DNA from: Acidobacteriota bacterium
Lineage (GTDB): Bacteria; Acidobacteriota; Terriglobia; Terriglobales; Acidobacteriaceae
Assembly: GCA_021846065.1 (NCBI GenBank)
Contig: JAJZCP010000117.1
Location: 1 to 5,640, forward strand
Direction: 5' to 3'
Length of the DNA stretch: 5,640 nt
In this document: piece after piece, positions 5,319 to 5,640 of the stretch
Layout of the letters: each line of letters starts with the position of its first letter
Numbering within the stretch: the stretch's first letter is position 1
Made by a program: the position numbers and the translations under genes
Notes under the pieces: model-generated
The model's database searches: none
The model's input: the letters and a program-made list of their open reading frames with translations, nothing else
Told to the model about the DNA's origin: nothing

Positions 5319-5640
5319 TGCGTTCCTCCCTGGCCCGGCTGCGCAGAATGCAAGTCATGCCCGCTGACAAGTTCGTAGACGTCGGAGACGGAATCTGCCG
5401 GCGCCTCCCATTCGTAGCGCTGCTCGGCTACCTCCCACGGCTCGGGCTCGCCGCGCTCCAGACGCATGTAGGCGCGTGGATATGCGGGCCCGCCGAAGCC
5501 GACCTCGTCCCACACATAAGGATGCGAATAGTACGCTTCGCATGCGTCCTGCACCAGAAGCATCCAGAAGCGGTGAACAGGCATTTTCTCCCAGAGGTGT
5601 TTGGCGCCCAGTGGCTTGCCGTCGTGGATCGACTTCAGGA
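5315..5640 (-). CDS. Gluconate 2-dehydrogenase subunit 3-like protein, 5' end outside window
   Basis: The frame is open from the right edge to the TGA at 5315-5317, giving 108 visible residues. A methionine at 5584 is internal, since coding of the same character (LKSIHDGKPLGAKHLWEKM) precedes it. The segment YYSHPYVWDEVGFGGPAYPR is the hallmark of the C-terminal half of the gluconate 2-dehydrogenase subunit 3 family: His-Pro, Trp, then Gly-Phe-x-Gly-Pro-Ala-Tyr-Pro. Family members are small subunits of about 200 aa, often with a Tat signal, that pair with a GMC catalytic subunit and take it across the membrane; that N-terminal region lies outside the window. Its stop overlaps the GMC start by three bases, as expected for partners made in equal amounts. 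Confidence 0.88.
   Translation of the reverse strand, partial: LKSIHDGKPLGAKHLWEKMPVHRFWMLLVQDACEAYYSHPYVWDEVGFGGPAYPRAYMRLERGEPEPWEVAEQRYEWEAPADSVSDVYELVSGHDLHSAQPGQGGTH
5325..5330 (-). promoter_or_regulatory. Ribosome binding site of the GMC gene, fixing a TTG start
   Basis: GGGAGG on the minus strand is followed by AACGCA and TTG (5318-5316). The TTG shares bases with the TGA stop of the subunit 3 gene (TTGA, 5318-5315), a typical coupling arrangement. The site lies inside the last codons of the upstream gene. Confidence 0.75.

Overview
The window is GC-rich and almost fully coding. It has the character of an environmental bacterium. The gene set (GMC oxidoreductase with a gluconate 2-dehydrogenase subunit 3 partner, a membrane-tailed SDR, a VKOR-like membrane protein and a bacterial lipase maturation factor) and the codon use suggest Acidobacteriota. 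That assignment rests on family recall, not on a search, and is only moderately secure.

Layout. Positions 1-1455 (+) hold a lipase maturation factor (LMF) family membrane protein whose first ~64 codons lie before the window. It is followed 33 bases later by the ribosome binding site and first 46 codons of a phytoene-dehydrogenase-like FAD oxidoreductase (1489-1626, +). That gene stops abruptly. At 1615-1626 the sequence switches to the opposite strand of a second, slightly different copy of the LMF gene, of which only the first 131 codons are present (1615-2007, -). Beyond it, still on the minus strand, is a tight operon read from the right edge leftwards: gluconate 2-dehydrogenase subunit 3-like protein (5315-5640, 5' end outside the window), GMC oxidoreductase (3546-5318), membrane-tailed SDR (2525-3529), VKOR-like membrane protein (2029-2514), then the truncated LMF copy.

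The two LMF pieces form an inverted repeat: 1-201 matches the reverse complement of 1615-1815 with 5 differences in 201 bases. Read together, the two arms suggest one ancestral order: subunit 3 - GMC - SDR - VKOR-like - LMF - phytoene-dehydrogenase-like. The window would then be a fold-back joining of two variants of that locus at a short G+C-rich microhomology. It may be a real inverted duplication or a chimera made during amplification or assembly; the sequence alone cannot decide. It is the most notable thing here.

Function. The GMC protein with subunit 3 should be an FAD-dependent dehydrogenase of a sugar, sugar acid or alcohol that passes electrons to the respiratory chain. The SDR adds an NAD(P)-linked oxidation or reduction at the membrane. 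The VKOR-like and LMF proteins are integral membrane proteins of unassigned role. Short gaps and one start/stop overlap support co-transcription of the minus-strand genes. No tRNA, rRNA, CRISPR array, transposase or convincing terminator was seen, and no gene-free stretch exceeds about 35 bases.
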